A stretch of DNA of 64,000 bases from Rhizobium sp. Root1334 (GCF_001426665.1 NZ_LMEY01000023.1:221035-285034), one strand, 5' to 3'. Positions 29,165 to 38,516 are shown, numbered from the stretch's first letter. Translations and numbers: made by a program. Notes: generated by a model from the sequence alone, not told the origin.

Positions 29165-29467
29165 CTAGGAGAAGGAAATTTCTATGACGGCATCGCCTGA
29201 AACCGCATCGGTGACACCGCGCTCCTCGCCCAGATCCTCCAGCGTATGGCGGAACGTGTCGAGATTGTTGATCATCTTTGGCCGCGCCGCCACCATATGA
29301 TCGAAACTGTCCCATTCGCCGATCGAACAATAGGTGCCATCGGCGGACTTGATCAGCGAGAATTTCCGTAATCCCTCGAAGTTGCGCGAAAGGCTGCGAA
29401 ACAGGTTTTCGAACTCGTCATGCAGGCCGGATTTCGGGCGGAACCGTACAACGCCAAATGCCGTCAT
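29165..29467 (-). CDS. Antibiotic-biosynthesis-monooxygenase-like (ABM fold) small protein
   Basis: A 100-residue protein shaped like a dimeric alpha/beta barrel (ferredoxin-like) protein: FGVVRFRPKSGLHDEFENLF, then GLRKFSLIKSADGTYCSIGEWDSFDH (the W-x-S strand typical of ABM proteins), then a final strand SGDAVIEISFS. The family includes heme- and quinol-degrading monooxygenases, but the catalytic residues are variable and no function can be assigned. The call rests on fold-like pattern only. Confidence 0.6.
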   Translation of the reverse strand: MTAFGVVRFRPKSGLHDEFENLFRSLSRNFEGLRKFSLIKSADGTYCSIGEWDSFDHMVAARPKMINNLDTFRHTLEDLGEERGVTDAVSGDAVIEISFS

Positions 29468-29549
29468 CTTGCTTCCCCATAGCTTGAGATCACCGCAATT
29501 CTTGTATCACGATAGACCGGAAAATCTAAGAGGTGGCACGGCGATCGAA

Positions 29550-30578
29550 TCAGACGCGGTTGCTTACCACCAGGACCTTGACTTCGCCTGCCGCCGGAGG
29601 ATTGCGGATCACGTCCGGCGCTTCTTCAAGCGTGATTGTGCGGGAGATCAGCTTTTCCACATTGATCACCCTCGATGCCACCAGATCGGCAGCGCGGCGA
29701 TGCGTGAACGGATTGATGAAGGAGCCGAGCACCCTGAGTTCGCGGAAGAGAATGTCGAACGGCTCGATCCGGACCGTCTCTCCCTGTGCCATCACGCCGA
29801 GGATGACGACGGTGCCGCCGGGTTTCGCAAGCCGGGTGGATTGCTCGACCGTCGCCGCCACACCAGCGCATTCGATCACTACATCGACACCGCCGGGAAC
29901 AAGTCCGCCTGGTCCGGTAATGGCTTCGATCAGGTCGCCTTCCGACGGATCGATGCTGGCAGTCGCGCCCAGTTCTTCCGCCAGCTTCCGTTTTGCTTCT
30001 TGCCGGGTCGAGAGAATGACGGTCGTTGCCCCCGCCAGCCGCGCCAGCTGCACCGTCAAAAGTCCGATGACGCCGCCACCAAGTACAACGACCGAAGAGC
30101 CTGCCTTGATCTCAGCCATATCGACGCCGTGCAGGCAGCAGGCAAGCGGTTCGCAGAACGCGCCGTGGGTCGCGGGCATATCGAGCGGGATTTCGAACGC
30201 CTGCTTCTGCGGCACGATGACATAATCGGCAAAACCGCCATCGCGGCTGATGCCGATGGCCTTCAGGTTTCGGCAGAGATTGATCCGGCCTGCCTGGCAT
30301 TGCGGGCAGCGGCCGCAGGAAATGTTCGGGTCGCCGGTGATGCGCGCGCCCAGCTTGAAGCCTTTCACGTCAGCACCCACAGCCTCGACGATGCCACAGA
30401 ACTCGTGGCCGAGCGTCACGGGGGGCGTCGAGGGAAATTCGCCGTGCAGCAGATGGCGGTCGGTACCACAGATGCCGCAGGCCTCGACCCGGACCAGAAG
30501 GTCGTCCGGCCCCGGAACGGGCGTCTCGATCTCGCGCACGAAAAGTTTGCCGATCGATTCCAGGCGCATGGCTTTCAT
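29550..30578 (-). CDS. Zinc-dependent medium-chain alcohol dehydrogenase
   Basis: About 342 residues. Catalytic zinc ligands are in CGICGTDRHLLHGEF and GHEFCGIV; structural zinc cysteines are CGRCPQCQAGRINLC; the NAD(P)-binding motif is VVLGGGVIGLLTVQLARL. The closing LVVSNRV is normal. The start ATG at 30578 fits the family (MKAMRLESIG). The profile is sorbitol/threonine-dehydrogenase-like (sugar alcohols or threonine-type substrates). It shares a divergent gap of about 190 bases with the metalloprotease gene. Confidence 0.9.
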   Translation of the reverse strand: MKAMRLESIGKLFVREIETPVPGPDDLLVRVEACGICGTDRHLLHGEFPSTPPVTLGHEFCGIVEAVGADVKGFKLGARITGDPNISCGRCPQCQAGRINLCRNLKAIGISRDGGFADYVIVPQKQAFEIPLDMPATHGAFCEPLACCLHGVDMAEIKAGSSVVVLGGGVIGLLTVQLARLAGATTVILSTRQEAKRKLAEELGATASIDPSEGDLIEAITGPGGLVPGGVDVVIECAGVAATVEQSTRLAKPGGTVVILGVMAQGETVRIEPFDILFRELRVLGSFINPFTHRRAADLVASRVINVEKLISRTITLEEAPDVIRNPPAAGEVKVLVVSNRV

Positions 30579-30765
30579 AGGCTCGTTCCTCCCAAAACAA
30601 TGGCTGCCATACTGGCATGGCCTTTCACCGGCTGCCAACGGCCGGATCGAATTTTCGCGAGTGAAAAACTTTGTCATTTGGGTCTTGTACAAAATCGCGT
30701 CTGGCGCGTTATATGGTCTTGAAAAGCTTGAGGGCCTTGAGCGGCCAGCACGGGGAGATCAGATC

Positions 30766-31701
30766 ATGGAATGGAAGGGCCGGCGTCAATCGGGCAATAT
30801 CGAGGACGAGCGCGGAGCGGGTCCTGTGCGGGGCGGGATGGGCGGTAATCCGTTCGGCCGCGGCGGTGGCTTCCGCCTGCCGACCGGCGGTGGCGGCCGT
30901 GGCGGCGGCATGAGCATCGGCACGATCATCTTCCTCGTTGCTATCTATTTCGTCTTGAAGATGATGGGTATCGACATGCTGCAGGTGCTCGACGGTGGCC
31001 AGTCGCCCGGCCAGTCCGGCTACGAGCAGACCCAGTCGCAATCGCCGCAGGGCTCTGCCGCCGAGGAAGAGACCAAGGCGTTCGTTTCCACCGTTCTGGC
31101 CGAGACCGAAGACACCTGGAACGGCATCTTCCAGGCGAGCGGCGAAACCTATGTCGAGCCGAAACTGGTTCTGTTCCGTGACGGCATCAATTCGGCCTGC
31201 GGTATGGCGTCTTCCGCCAGCGGCCCGTTCTATTGCCCGGGTGACCAGAAGGTTTATCTCGACATGGCTTTCTTCGATGAGCTGGCGCAGAAATTCGGGG
31301 CATCCGGTGATTTCGCCGAGGCCTATGTCATTGCCCACGAAGTCGGCCATCACGTCCAGAACCTGCTCGGTATTCTGCCCAAGGTGAACGCGCAGCGCCA
31401 GCGCATGAGCGAAGCCGATTCCAATCAGATGTCGGTGCGGGTGGAATTGCAGGCGGATTGCTTCGCCGGTATCTGGGGCAAATATACCGAGCAGAAGGGG
31501 CTTCTCGAGCAGGGCGATCTGGAAGAAGCGTTGAACGCCGCCACGCAGATCGGCGACGATACGCTGCAGAAGCGCACCCAGGGCTATGTCGTTCCCGAAA
31601 GCTTCAACCACGGCACCTCGGCGCAGCGTTCGACCTGGTTCAAGCGCGGCTTCGACAGCGGCAAGCTTTCTGCCTGCGATACGTTCAACAGCAACATCTG
31701 A
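30766..31701 (+). CDS. YpfJ-type neutral zinc metallopeptidase
   Basis: A 311-residue membrane-anchored putative metalloprotease (DUF zinc_peptidase, 'neutral zinc metallopeptidase'). An N-terminal glycine-rich polar stretch (GRGGGFRLPTGGGGRGGG) is followed by one membrane helix (IGTIIFLVAIYFVLKMMG, about 51-68), then a periplasmic domain with two cysteines (CGMASS and FYCPGD) and the zinc motif HEVGHH at 191-196 plus the downstream QADCFAGIWG acidic ligand. Good GGGGAG site. A perfect hairpin follows the stop. Confidence 0.9.
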   Translation: MEWKGRRQSGNIEDERGAGPVRGGMGGNPFGRGGGFRLPTGGGGRGGGMSIGTIIFLVAIYFVLKMMGIDMLQVLDGGQSPGQSGYEQTQSQSPQGSAAEEETKAFVSTVLAETEDTWNGIFQASGETYVEPKLVLFRDGINSACGMASSASGPFYCPGDQKVYLDMAFFDELAQKFGASGDFAEAYVIAHEVGHHVQNLLGILPKVNAQRQRMSEADSNQMSVRVELQADCFAGIWGKYTEQKGLLEQGDLEEALNAATQIGDDTLQKRTQGYVVPESFNHGTSAQRSTWFKRGFDSGKLSACDTFNSNI

Positions 31702-31710
31702 GTGGCATAC

Positions 31711-31734
31711 GGCGCGTCCTTTCGCGGACGCGCC
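31711..31734 (+). terminator. Hairpin after the YpfJ-like gene
   Basis: GGCGCGTCC (31711-31719) and GGACGCGCC (31726-31734) form a perfect 9-bp stem with a TTTCGC loop, ten bases past the stop, followed by GTCTTTA. The T content after the stem is modest, so it is a likely but not ideal terminator. Confidence 0.65.
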
Positions 31735-31869
31735 GTCTTTACGGCAAGCATTAAAAAATCTCGCGCGCCGCAGCATGGTGATCGCAAAAGCGGCGGGATA
31801 ACCTATATCTCCTGAACAAGACGACACCGATGGCAAGCCCGGCCGGGTGGTTACTGAAGGAGAATAAGC

Positions 31870-32205
31870 ATGCGGAAAATCCTCCCCCTGACATTTGCGG
31901 CTGCGGCGCTCGCCCTTTCGGCCGTGCCGCCCGCATCGGCGACCGAAACACTCGGCACCATCCTGTTCGGCCACCCCATGGAGCCCGGCATCGCCGTTGT
32001 CATGGTGAGGTCCGGCGATCGTGGCGGTGATCGCGCTCCGGCGATCTTCCGTGATCCGTCGGCAGAGACGCGCGCCCGGGCGCAGGCGGAAATTGCCTCG
32101 AATCGAGTCATCAGGGCATCTCTGGAACGGCGAAACATCCGGCCGCACAATGTCCTTGCCATTCAAACGGCGCTGGATGGTAGCAAGATCATTTATACAC
32201 GATGA
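31870..32205 (+). CDS. Small secreted protein, trio member 1 (unknown family)
   Basis: A 111-residue protein with a clear signal peptide (basic start, hydrophobic core, cleavage near ASA-TE at about residue 25). The mature part begins with a hydrophobic IAVVMVRSG strand and ends IQTALDGSKIIYTR. The C-terminal block (Q-T-A-x-[DN]-G-[SG]-K-I-[IV]-Y) recurs in the next two genes, so all three are tandem paralogues. AAGGAG lies just upstream. This is the most divergent member. No known domain is recognised. Confidence 0.72.
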   Translation: MRKILPLTFAAAALALSAVPPASATETLGTILFGHPMEPGIAVVMVRSGDRGGDRAPAIFRDPSAETRARAQAEIASNRVIRASLERRNIRPHNVLAIQTALDGSKIIYTR

Positions 32206-32256
32206 TATCGGCCCATTGCGGTACGTGTGACCGCAAACGCCTGAAGGAGAAAGACA

Positions 32257-32607
32257 GTGAAGAAGATCGTTACGCTTGTTCTGGCTGCCGCCCTTTTAGC
32301 TCCGCTTGGTGCCGGGTTGGCAACGGGAACGGCCTATGCCCAGAGGGCGCCGACCGCTCGCCAGGCCGCCAACACCAATCCCCGCGTCACGGTGATCATC
32401 ATCCGCGACTATATCGGCCCGGACGATTTCCAGCAAGTGCCGCGCACCTACCGTTATCCGTCGGCGCAGACCTACGCCAGGGGGCAGGAGGAAATCCGCA
32501 ACACGCCCAACATCCGTGCGGCCCTACAGAAGCGCGGCATTCCGGCACGCAACGTCAATGGCGTCCAGACCGCCTTCAACGGCGGCAAGATTGTCTATGT
32601 GAAGTGA
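32257..32607 (+). CDS. Small secreted protein, trio member 2 (unknown family)
   Basis: A 116-residue protein with a signal peptide ending near AYAQRA (about residue 28). After a short polar linker comes PRVTVIIIRDYIG, then QQVPRTYRYPSAQTYARGQ, EEIRNTPNIRAALQKRG and VNGVQTAFNGGKIVYVK at the C-terminus. It shares these blocks in the same order with member 3. The helical middle between two hydrophobic strands suggests a small alpha/beta periplasmic fold. It is 51 bases after member 1. Function unknown. Confidence 0.75.
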   Translation: MKKIVTLVLAAALLAPLGAGLATGTAYAQRAPTARQAANTNPRVTVIIIRDYIGPDDFQQVPRTYRYPSAQTYARGQEEIRNTPNIRAALQKRGIPARNVNGVQTAFNGGKIVYVK

Positions 32608-32751
32608 TCGGGACGGCGGCGTCTGGTTTCATCACCGTGACTGCGCGCCGCCATGACGATCGCGCGCACCCGGTCCTTACCAGTCGCAGTAGCCGTCTGT
32701 GACAGTCTGCCGGCCGCTGGAAGCCGTCACTGGATCTCTGAGGAGAGAACA

Positions 32752-33075
32752 ATGCGCAGACTCATCATGCTCACGTTTGCCGTGTTGGTCGCGGCCATGC
32801 CGCTTGGCGGCCTTGCCAGCGCCCGGGATGCGCGTTCCGGCCAGGTCAGCATCACCGTCATCATCATCAAGAATGAGGTCGATAGTGATGACGAAACACA
32901 GCAGGTGCCGCGCACCTATCGCTACCCCTCGCCACAGACGATCGCCAAGGCGCAGGACGAAATCCGGTCTGACGCCTATCTGCGTGGTTTTCTCCAGAAA
33001 AAGCGCGTCCAGTTGCGCAATGTCGTCGGCATCCAGACCGCGTTCAATGGCGGCAAGATCGTTTATGTAAGATAG
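32752..33075 (+). CDS. Small secreted protein, trio member 3 (unknown family)
   Basis: A 107-residue protein with a signal peptide (about 1-26, ending near LASARDA), then VSITVIIIKNEVDSDD, QQVPRTYRYPSPQTIAKAQ and QTAFNGGKIVYVR. Its nearest relative in the window is member 2; blocks such as QVPRTYRYPS are identical. ATG at 32752 is set by GAGGAGAGAAC upstream; an upstream in-frame start at 32653 would lack a signal peptide. The gap to the next gene (RTX) is about 325 bases. Confidence 0.75.
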   Translation: MRRLIMLTFAVLVAAMPLGGLASARDARSGQVSITVIIIKNEVDSDDETQQVPRTYRYPSPQTIAKAQDEIRSDAYLRGFLQKKRVQLRNVVGIQTAFNGGKIVYVR

Positions 33076-33400
33076 TCACCGATTGGTCTGCGCCGTCTGC
33101 GTTTCCCGCGACATCTCCCGCTTATCTGCCTGTCCGATTTTTCTAATTTCCATAGTGCAGGTCGCGAGCATCTGCGGCCTCACTGTGGGTCTTCATGCGC
33201 TTTCTGAAGAGCATGCCGGGGGGCTAGGATTAAAGTCTGCGGGTTGCGCCATTCTGCCGATGTTTTGCGGAATATCGCTTCTCATGATTGCAGTATCCTT
33301 GCAACTTTTGCTGGCGGTATGTGCGGCCTTGTGATTTTAGTCGTGTCTGATATTTTTCGGTTTGGCGGTATTTCAGATTTTATTTATTGCGGAGGGAAGG
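33076..33400. other. Gene-free, lower-GC stretch before the RTX gene
   Basis: No supported gene. A hydrophobic 83-codon frame at 33083-33334 begins with TTG without a ribosome-binding site and is rejected. The second half is AT-richer than the neighbourhood (for example the run ending at 33390), and should hold the RTX gene's promoter. Confidence 0.5.
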
Positions 33401-34789
33401 ATGAGCTATCAGACGTTTACGGTGGGCGAAATATCCGGGTATGTTTCGCTATTGTCCTCATTCGACTTCGCATCAGTCGACTGGAACGAAGTGATCGGCT
33501 ACTTGCAGGATGCCGGCCTTTACACATCGGAGGTGGCTGATGTCATAAGCCAGTTTGCAAGTGGAAACTTTGACAGTCTGTTTCGTGGGCTTGAACTGGT
33601 TCAGACGATCGTTGATCAATATCCGCCGGACATGTTGTTCGAAGCCGCCGTCAACGACTATTTCTCCTCCTCGACGGATACCAGATTCGAACAATTCCTG
33701 CCGGATATGCCTTCACCGACTGATACCCATTGGGGAGAGGACTGGAACAACATCAAGGACCAACTGACGTCTGCGAAGATCGAGTTCGACAAGACGTTAG
33801 ATCGGTGGAATCTTAGCGACCTTGTTCCGGGTGAATGGACCACTGATGGAATAAAACAATTCCTAGTCGCCAAAACTTACTCTGCTTTTTTCGATAAAGC
33901 TGACGGTTTCCTTGAAAATCTGGCGCTCAATCGCGGCGTACTAGGCCAGTATGAAGCTGCGAAAGAGAGCTTTCGGATCAAGGAGGCTCTGACCAACTTT
34001 CACACCAATCTGTTTTCCATCATCGATGACGGTGTCAACGAGCGCAGCAGTCCCGAAGACATGTTCCAGCGTCTGGATGACGTGACCAGCAAGGGGCTAC
34101 TCGATGTGACAGGCATTAGTAATGGCTTGAAGAACGTGCTGAGTACTATCGGTTCCGGTATCTTGGATAAACTTGTCAGCAACAAGAACACGTTCGGTTA
34201 TGGGGTGGCGCTGGCTACAGACAGCGGTTCTTTCAACGTGACGATAGCTCCGATCAAATCGGTCTTTGCCGGCACGGCGGGCAGGGATGCTCTGGTTGGC
34301 GGCTCCGCAGCTGATACGATCGACGTCAAGGCGGGCAACGATATCGCCTACGGCGCCGGTGGGAACGATACGCTGTTGGGCAATACCGGAAACGATATTC
34401 TTGGCGGTGGCGCGGGGAACGACAAGCTGATCGGCGGCGCCGGTGCGGATAAACTCTTCGGTGGTGCCGGCAAGGATATTTTTGTCTTCAAGAGTACAAA
34501 GGAATCCGCCAACAGCGTGGCCTTTCGGGATACCATCTACGATTTCAGCGCCAAGGAAGGCGATCGGGTCGATCTGTCGGCCATCGACGCCAATCTGAAG
34601 CTCAGCGGTAATCAGGCTTTCAGTTTTATCGGAACGAAGGCTTTTTCGGGCAAGGCGGGTGAGTTGCGCTATGACAAAAAGGTGTCTGATAGCTACATCT
34701 ACGCCGATGTCAACGGCGACAAGAAGGCTGATTTCGCCATTCATCTCGACGACGCTGTCGTGCTGACTAAGGGGCTTTTCATCCTCTAG
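33401..34789 (+). CDS. RTX (haemolysin-type calcium-binding) secreted protein, orphan
   Basis: A 462-residue protein. Residues about 1-280 form a mostly helical, unrecognised N-terminal domain. Residues about 285-345 carry nonapeptide repeats of the type G-G-x-G-x-D-x-L-x (for example GGNDTLLGNTGNDILGGGAG), the calcium-binding roll. The C-terminal part (DTIYDFSAKEGDRVDLSAID onwards) is the peptidase M10/RTX C-terminal type that usually precedes a type I secretion signal. No signal peptide is present, as expected. No type I ABC/MFP genes lie nearby. Start set by GGAGGGAAGG before the ATG at 33401. GC content is visibly lower than neighbours. The effector role is unknown. Confidence 0.88.
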   Translation: MSYQTFTVGEISGYVSLLSSFDFASVDWNEVIGYLQDAGLYTSEVADVISQFASGNFDSLFRGLELVQTIVDQYPPDMLFEAAVNDYFSSSTDTRFEQFLPDMPSPTDTHWGEDWNNIKDQLTSAKIEFDKTLDRWNLSDLVPGEWTTDGIKQFLVAKTYSAFFDKADGFLENLALNRGVLGQYEAAKESFRIKEALTNFHTNLFSIIDDGVNERSSPEDMFQRLDDVTSKGLLDVTGISNGLKNVLSTIGSGILDKLVSNKNTFGYGVALATDSGSFNVTIAPIKSVFAGTAGRDALVGGSAADTIDVKAGNDIAYGAGGNDTLLGNTGNDILGGGAGNDKLIGGAGADKLFGGAGKDIFVFKSTKESANSVAFRDTIYDFSAKEGDRVDLSAIDANLKLSGNQAFSFIGTKAFSGKAGELRYDKKVSDSYIYADVNGDKKADFAIHLDDAVVLTKGLFIL

Positions 34790-35016
34790 CCCCACCCCTT
34801 TCAGGCAACCGTTGTAACGGAACATCCGTCATCGTTTGGAACGGGAGCTATCCCTTGGGTATGTTGCGCCCGCTCATCAATGTTCCCGAAGCACTCATCA
34901 CGAACAGTGAAATGTTCACGGATTGTTTCCGTCAAAATTTTCCGATACAGACGATTTGCCTGTCATGTTCGCGTTCTGTATCCGCGCGCCGCCGGATGCC
35001 CATTAAGGTTTGTTCG

Positions 35017-36273
35017 ATGATCGATCCGAAATCAACGCGGCGTGGCCTGTTCCTGGTTTTCCTTATCCTCTTCCTGGATATTATGGGCATCGCCATCATC
35101 GTGCCGGTGCTGCCCGCCTATCTGAAGGAGCTGACCGGCGATACGATCAGCGAAGCAGCCGTTGATGGCGGCTGGTTGCTTCTGGCCTATGCCGGCATGC
35201 AGTTCATTTTCGCGCCCTTGATCGGCAATCTGTCCGACCGCTTCGGCCGCCGGCCAATCCTGCTTGCCTCGGTGCTGACGTTTGCGCTCGACAACCTGAT
35301 TTGCGCGCTGGCAACAACCTACTGGATGCTGTTCGTCGGACGGGTTTTGGCGGGCATCAGCGGCGCAAGTTTCTCGACCGCTGCCGCCTATATCGCTGAT
35401 GTCAGCGATGATACCAACCGGGCGAAGAATTTCGGCCTGATCGGTATCGCCTTCGGCACCGGCTTTGCGCTCGGTCCTGTGCTCGGTGGCCTGCTCGGCG
35501 AATTCGGCCCGCGTGTTCCCTTCTATGGTGCGGCGGCCCTGTCCTTCGTCAATTTCGTCGTCGCCTGGTTCCTGCTGCCGGAGACGCTGGAAAGCCAAAA
35601 CCGCCGCCGCTTCGAATGGAAGCGTGCCAATCCGCTAGGAGCCTTGAAGCAGATGCGCAATTATCCGGGCATCGGCTGGGTGCTGCTGGTGTTCTTCCTG
35701 TTCTGGCAGGCGCATGCGGTTTATCCGGCCGTGTGGTCCTTCGTCGCCTCCTATCGTTATGACTGGAGCGAAGGGCAGATCGGCCTGTCTCTCGGCATCT
35801 TCGGGATTTGCGGGGCGCTGGTGATGGGCTTTGTTCTGCCAAAAGCCATTCCGCTGCTCGGCGAATGGAAGGCGGGAGCCGTCGGGCTGATCTTTACCGG
35901 ACTCGGTCTGGTTGGTTATGCCTTGTCCTTTCAGGGGTGGATGATCTACGCCGTGATCATCGTCACCTGCCTTGAAGCGCTTGCGGATCCGCCCTTGCGC
36001 AGTATCGCGTCCGCCAAGGTGCCTCCGTCGGCGCAGGGCGAATTGCAAGGCGCCCTGTCGAGCATTTCCAGCTTCACGACGATCCTTGGGCCGCTGATGT
36101 TCGCGCAGATCTTCAGTCTCTTCACGGCCCCGCAGGCGCCCGTCACATTTGCCGGCGCACCATATGTTCTGGGTGCCATCTTTATTGTGCTGGCCATTGC
36201 CGTGTACATATTAAAAGTGCGGCCGGAGCCTGCCTCAATCGATGATGGTGGTGTGGCCGGACAGGCTGCCTGA
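35017..36273 (+). CDS. TCR/Tet-family MFS drug transporter
   Basis: About 418 residues with 12 hydrophobic helices. The first helix region [20 protein letters not shown] matches the TetA-like DHA1 start (FLDxxGxGxIxPVLP), loop 2-3 is [14 protein letters not shown] (motif A), and [20 protein letters not shown] is motif C-like. ATG at 35017 with AAGGT upstream; a frame to 34855 adds a non-membrane leader. Tet(A)-type members expel tetracyclines, but chromosomal rhizobial homologues have unknown substrates. Stands alone after the RTX gene. Confidence 0.88.
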   Translation: MIDPKSTRRGLFLVFLILFLDIMGIAIIVPVLPAYLKELTGDTISEAAVDGGWLLLAYAGMQFIFAPLIGNLSDRFGRRPILLASVLTFALDNLICALATTYWMLFVGRVLAGISGASFSTAAAYIADVSDDTNRAKNFGLIGIAFGTGFALGPVLGGLLGEFGPRVPFYGAAALSFVNFVVAWFLLPETLESQNRRRFEWKRANPLGALKQMRNYPGIGWVLLVFFLFWQAHAVYPAVWSFVASYRYDWSEGQIGLSLGIFGICGALVMGFVLPKAIPLLGEWKAGAVGLIFTGLGLVGYALSFQGWMIYAVIIVTCLEALADPPLRSIASAKVPPSAQGELQGALSSISSFTTILGPLMFAQIFSLFTAPQAPVTFAGAPYVLGAIFIVLAIAVYILKVRPEPASIDDGGVAGQAA

Positions 36274-36301
36274 CCTGCTTTCCCGGATTGACGCTCGAAA
36301 A

Positions 36302-36324
36302 AAGATCAACTTCTGTGATCTTTG
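36302..36324. repeat. 8-bp inverted repeat upstream of the MATE gene
   Basis: AAAGATCA (36302-36309) and TGATCTTT (36317-36324) pair perfectly across a 7-base loop. It lies in the gap between the two transporter genes. It could be an operator for the MATE gene or, on the minus strand where seven T residues follow, a weak terminator with no minus-strand gene to use it. Confidence 0.4.
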
Positions 36325-36443
36325 GATGAAAAAATAAGCACATTTGCCGTTCTGGCTGGTGCTTTTCAATCGGTTGTTCTATTTCAAAATCTTCCGTCTT
36401 GCGGCCCATACCGGTTGCGACGAAGCCAAAGGCCTATCCTCAC

Positions 36444-37862
36444 ATGCTGACTTCACCCCCTGTCGACACGGGCGTCCGCACCGATAATTCTTGGTCCGCG
36501 CATTATCGCGCCACCATTGCGCTCGGTGTGCCCTTCGTCGGCGCGCAGCTTGCGCAGTTCGCCATCCATGCCACCGACGTGCTGATGGTCGGCCGCCTCG
36601 GCACGACCGAGCTTGCGGCCATGGTTCTGGCCGCTCAGACGTTTTTCACCATCTTCATTTTCGGCTCCGGCTTTGCCAATGCCGTCGTGCCGATCGTGGC
36701 GCAGGCCGAAGGCCGCGGCGACCGTGTTGCCGTGCGCCGCGCCGTGCGCATGGGCATGTGGGCCGTGCTCGGCTATGGCGTCATCATGGCGCCGGTTCTC
36801 TGGCAAGCCGAGCACGTCCTGTTGCTGCTGGGGCAGAAGCCCGAAGTGGCAGCCCTTGCCGGAAGCTATCTGCATGTTGCGCTCTGGGGCATGTTCCCGG
36901 CGCTGCTGTTCATGGTTCTGCGTGGCTTCCTGAGCTCGCTCGAGCGTGCCGGCATCATCCTTTACGTGACGATCATCGTGCTGCTTGCCAATGCCGCACT
37001 CTGCTACGTATTCATCTATGGCCATTTCGGCGCCCCGGCGCTGGGCATCGTCGGTGCCGGTATTTCGGCGCTGATCGTCAACACGCTGAGCTTCGTGCTG
37101 CTCTACATCTATATCCAGGCGCAGCCGCAGACCCGGGCCTATGAAATCTTCGTGCGGTTCTGGCGGCCGGACTGGCCGGTGCTGAGGGATGTCGTCAAGC
37201 TCGGCCTGCCGATCGCGGTCACCATCCTTGCCGAGGTCAGCCTGTTCACCGTCGCCTCGCTGCTGATGGGCATGATCGGCACTGTCGAGCTTGCCGCGCA
37301 CGGCATCGCCCTGCAGTTTGCCTCCGTCGCCTTCATGGTGCCGCTCGGGCTGGCGCAGGTCGCGACCGTGCGTATCGGCCTTGCCCATGGCCGCCGCGAT
37401 GCGGAGGGAATCAGGCGCGCAGCGATCGCCGTGTTTGTCATCGGTTGCGGCTTTGCCTTCATCGGCAGCGCCGTCTTTGCGATTTTCTCGCATGAGCTGG
37501 CGGCGATGTATCTTGATACCAACCGGCCGGATGCGGCCGAAGTGCTCGCCTTTGCCGGACCGCTGATCGTCATTGCCGGCGCGTTCCAGCTGGTCGATGG
37601 GGTGCAAGCCCTTGCTGCCGGCATGCTGCGTGGCCTGAAAGATACGACCGTGCCGATGGTGCTGGCGCTGGTTTCCTACTGGCCGATCGGCTTTGTCGCC
37701 GCCTATCTGCTCGCCTTCCACTTCGGTTTCGGTGGTGTCGGCGTCTGGTATGGCTTCGTGCTCGGTCTTGCCGCCGCCAGCGTTTCGCTCACCTGGCGCT
37801 TCTTCCTCTTCCTGAAGCGGGAGCGCAAGCTGCTGGCCTTGCCGGCCGGAACCGTTTTGTGA
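36444..37862 (+). CDS. MATE-family efflux transporter (NorM-like)
   Basis: About 472 residues with 12 hydrophobic helices in two related halves (starts ALGVPFVGAQLAQFAIHATDVLMVGRLG, quoted here only up to 'ATD': LGVPFVGAQLAQFAIHATD). The GRLGTTELAAM segment after helix 1 is a classic MATE mark. Na+- or H+-coupled multidrug export across the inner membrane. ATG at 36444. Its stop overlaps the following GNAT start by four bases (GTGA), so the two are translationally coupled. Confidence 0.92.
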   Translation: MLTSPPVDTGVRTDNSWSAHYRATIALGVPFVGAQLAQFAIHATDVLMVGRLGTTELAAMVLAAQTFFTIFIFGSGFANAVVPIVAQAEGRGDRVAVRRAVRMGMWAVLGYGVIMAPVLWQAEHVLLLLGQKPEVAALAGSYLHVALWGMFPALLFMVLRGFLSSLERAGIILYVTIIVLLANAALCYVFIYGHFGAPALGIVGAGISALIVNTLSFVLLYIYIQAQPQTRAYEIFVRFWRPDWPVLRDVVKLGLPIAVTILAEVSLFTVASLLMGMIGTVELAAHGIALQFASVAFMVPLGLAQVATVRIGLAHGRRDAEGIRRAAIAVFVIGCGFAFIGSAVFAIFSHELAAMYLDTNRPDAAEVLAFAGPLIVIAGAFQLVDGVQALAAGMLRGLKDTTVPMVLALVSYWPIGFVAAYLLAFHFGFGGVGVWYGFVLGLAAASVSLTWRFFLFLKRERKLLALPAGTVL

Positions 37863-38428
37863 GCCGCGGCATGCCGGAAGATGGCCTGAATCTTCAGCCG
37901 GAATTAAAAGGGGAGACGCTGCTACTGCGTCCTCTGACGGCCGATGACTTCGATGAACTCTACGCGGCCGGCAGCGATCCGGCCGTCTGGGCCGGGCATC
38001 CGGCGAAAGACCGTTACAAACCGGAGATCTTCCGCCAGTATTTCGACGCCCAGTTGACCAGCCGGAGCACGCTGGTCTTCATCGACCGGGCCACGGGTAA
38101 GCTGATCGGCTGCTCGCGCTATTATGTGGCACCCGATCAGCCGCAAGATATCTCGATCGGTTTCACCTTCCTCAGCAATGCCTATTGGGGCGGCGCCACC
38201 AATTTCGAGATCAAGCGCCTGATGCTCGACCATGCCTTCAAGAGTGTCGATGATGTTTGGTTCCACATCGACCCCACCAATATCCGTTCACAGAAAGCGA
38301 CCGCCAAGCTCGGCGCCGTGCATGCCTATGATGCGGTGCTCGATATTTCCGGTTCACCCGTCAGCTGGATGTGCTACCGGCTGACCCGGGATGTATGGGC
38401 GAAGGTGAAGTCGGCACAGGGGCATTAA
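37859..38428 (+). CDS. GNAT acetyltransferase, RimJ/RimL type
   Basis: A 189-residue enzyme with a GTG start overlapping the MATE stop (ATG at 37871 is an alternative). LKGETLLLRPLTADDFDELY, then FIDRATGKLIGCSRYYV, NAYWGGATNFEIKRLMLDHAF and NIRSQKATAKLGAVHAYD give the RimJ/RimL-type GNAT pattern, although the usual Q/R-x-x-G-x-G/A acetyl-CoA loop is replaced by WGGATN. Coupling to an efflux gene may be incidental. Substrate unknown. Confidence 0.85.
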   Translation: MSRGMPEDGLNLQPELKGETLLLRPLTADDFDELYAAGSDPAVWAGHPAKDRYKPEIFRQYFDAQLTSRSTLVFIDRATGKLIGCSRYYVAPDQPQDISIGFTFLSNAYWGGATNFEIKRLMLDHAFKSVDDVWFHIDPTNIRSQKATAKLGAVHAYDAVLDISGSPVSWMCYRLTRDVWAKVKSAQGH

Positions 38429-38516
38429 GCCGGAAGCTGCATTTCTTTCGTGTAATTTTGTTCTTTATTTGTTCTGGATTTTCGCTTAGCCTGCCGGTGA
38501 TCAAAGGGAGGACGTG

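Noticed and set aside
33083..33334. Hydrophobic 83-codon frame before the RTX gene
   Set aside because: Starts with TTG without a ribosome-binding site and is not supported by any motif; cysteine-rich shadow composition.
36302..36324. Minus-strand intrinsic terminator
   Set aside because: It has the right shape on the minus strand but there is no minus-strand gene to end; listed only as an inverted repeat.
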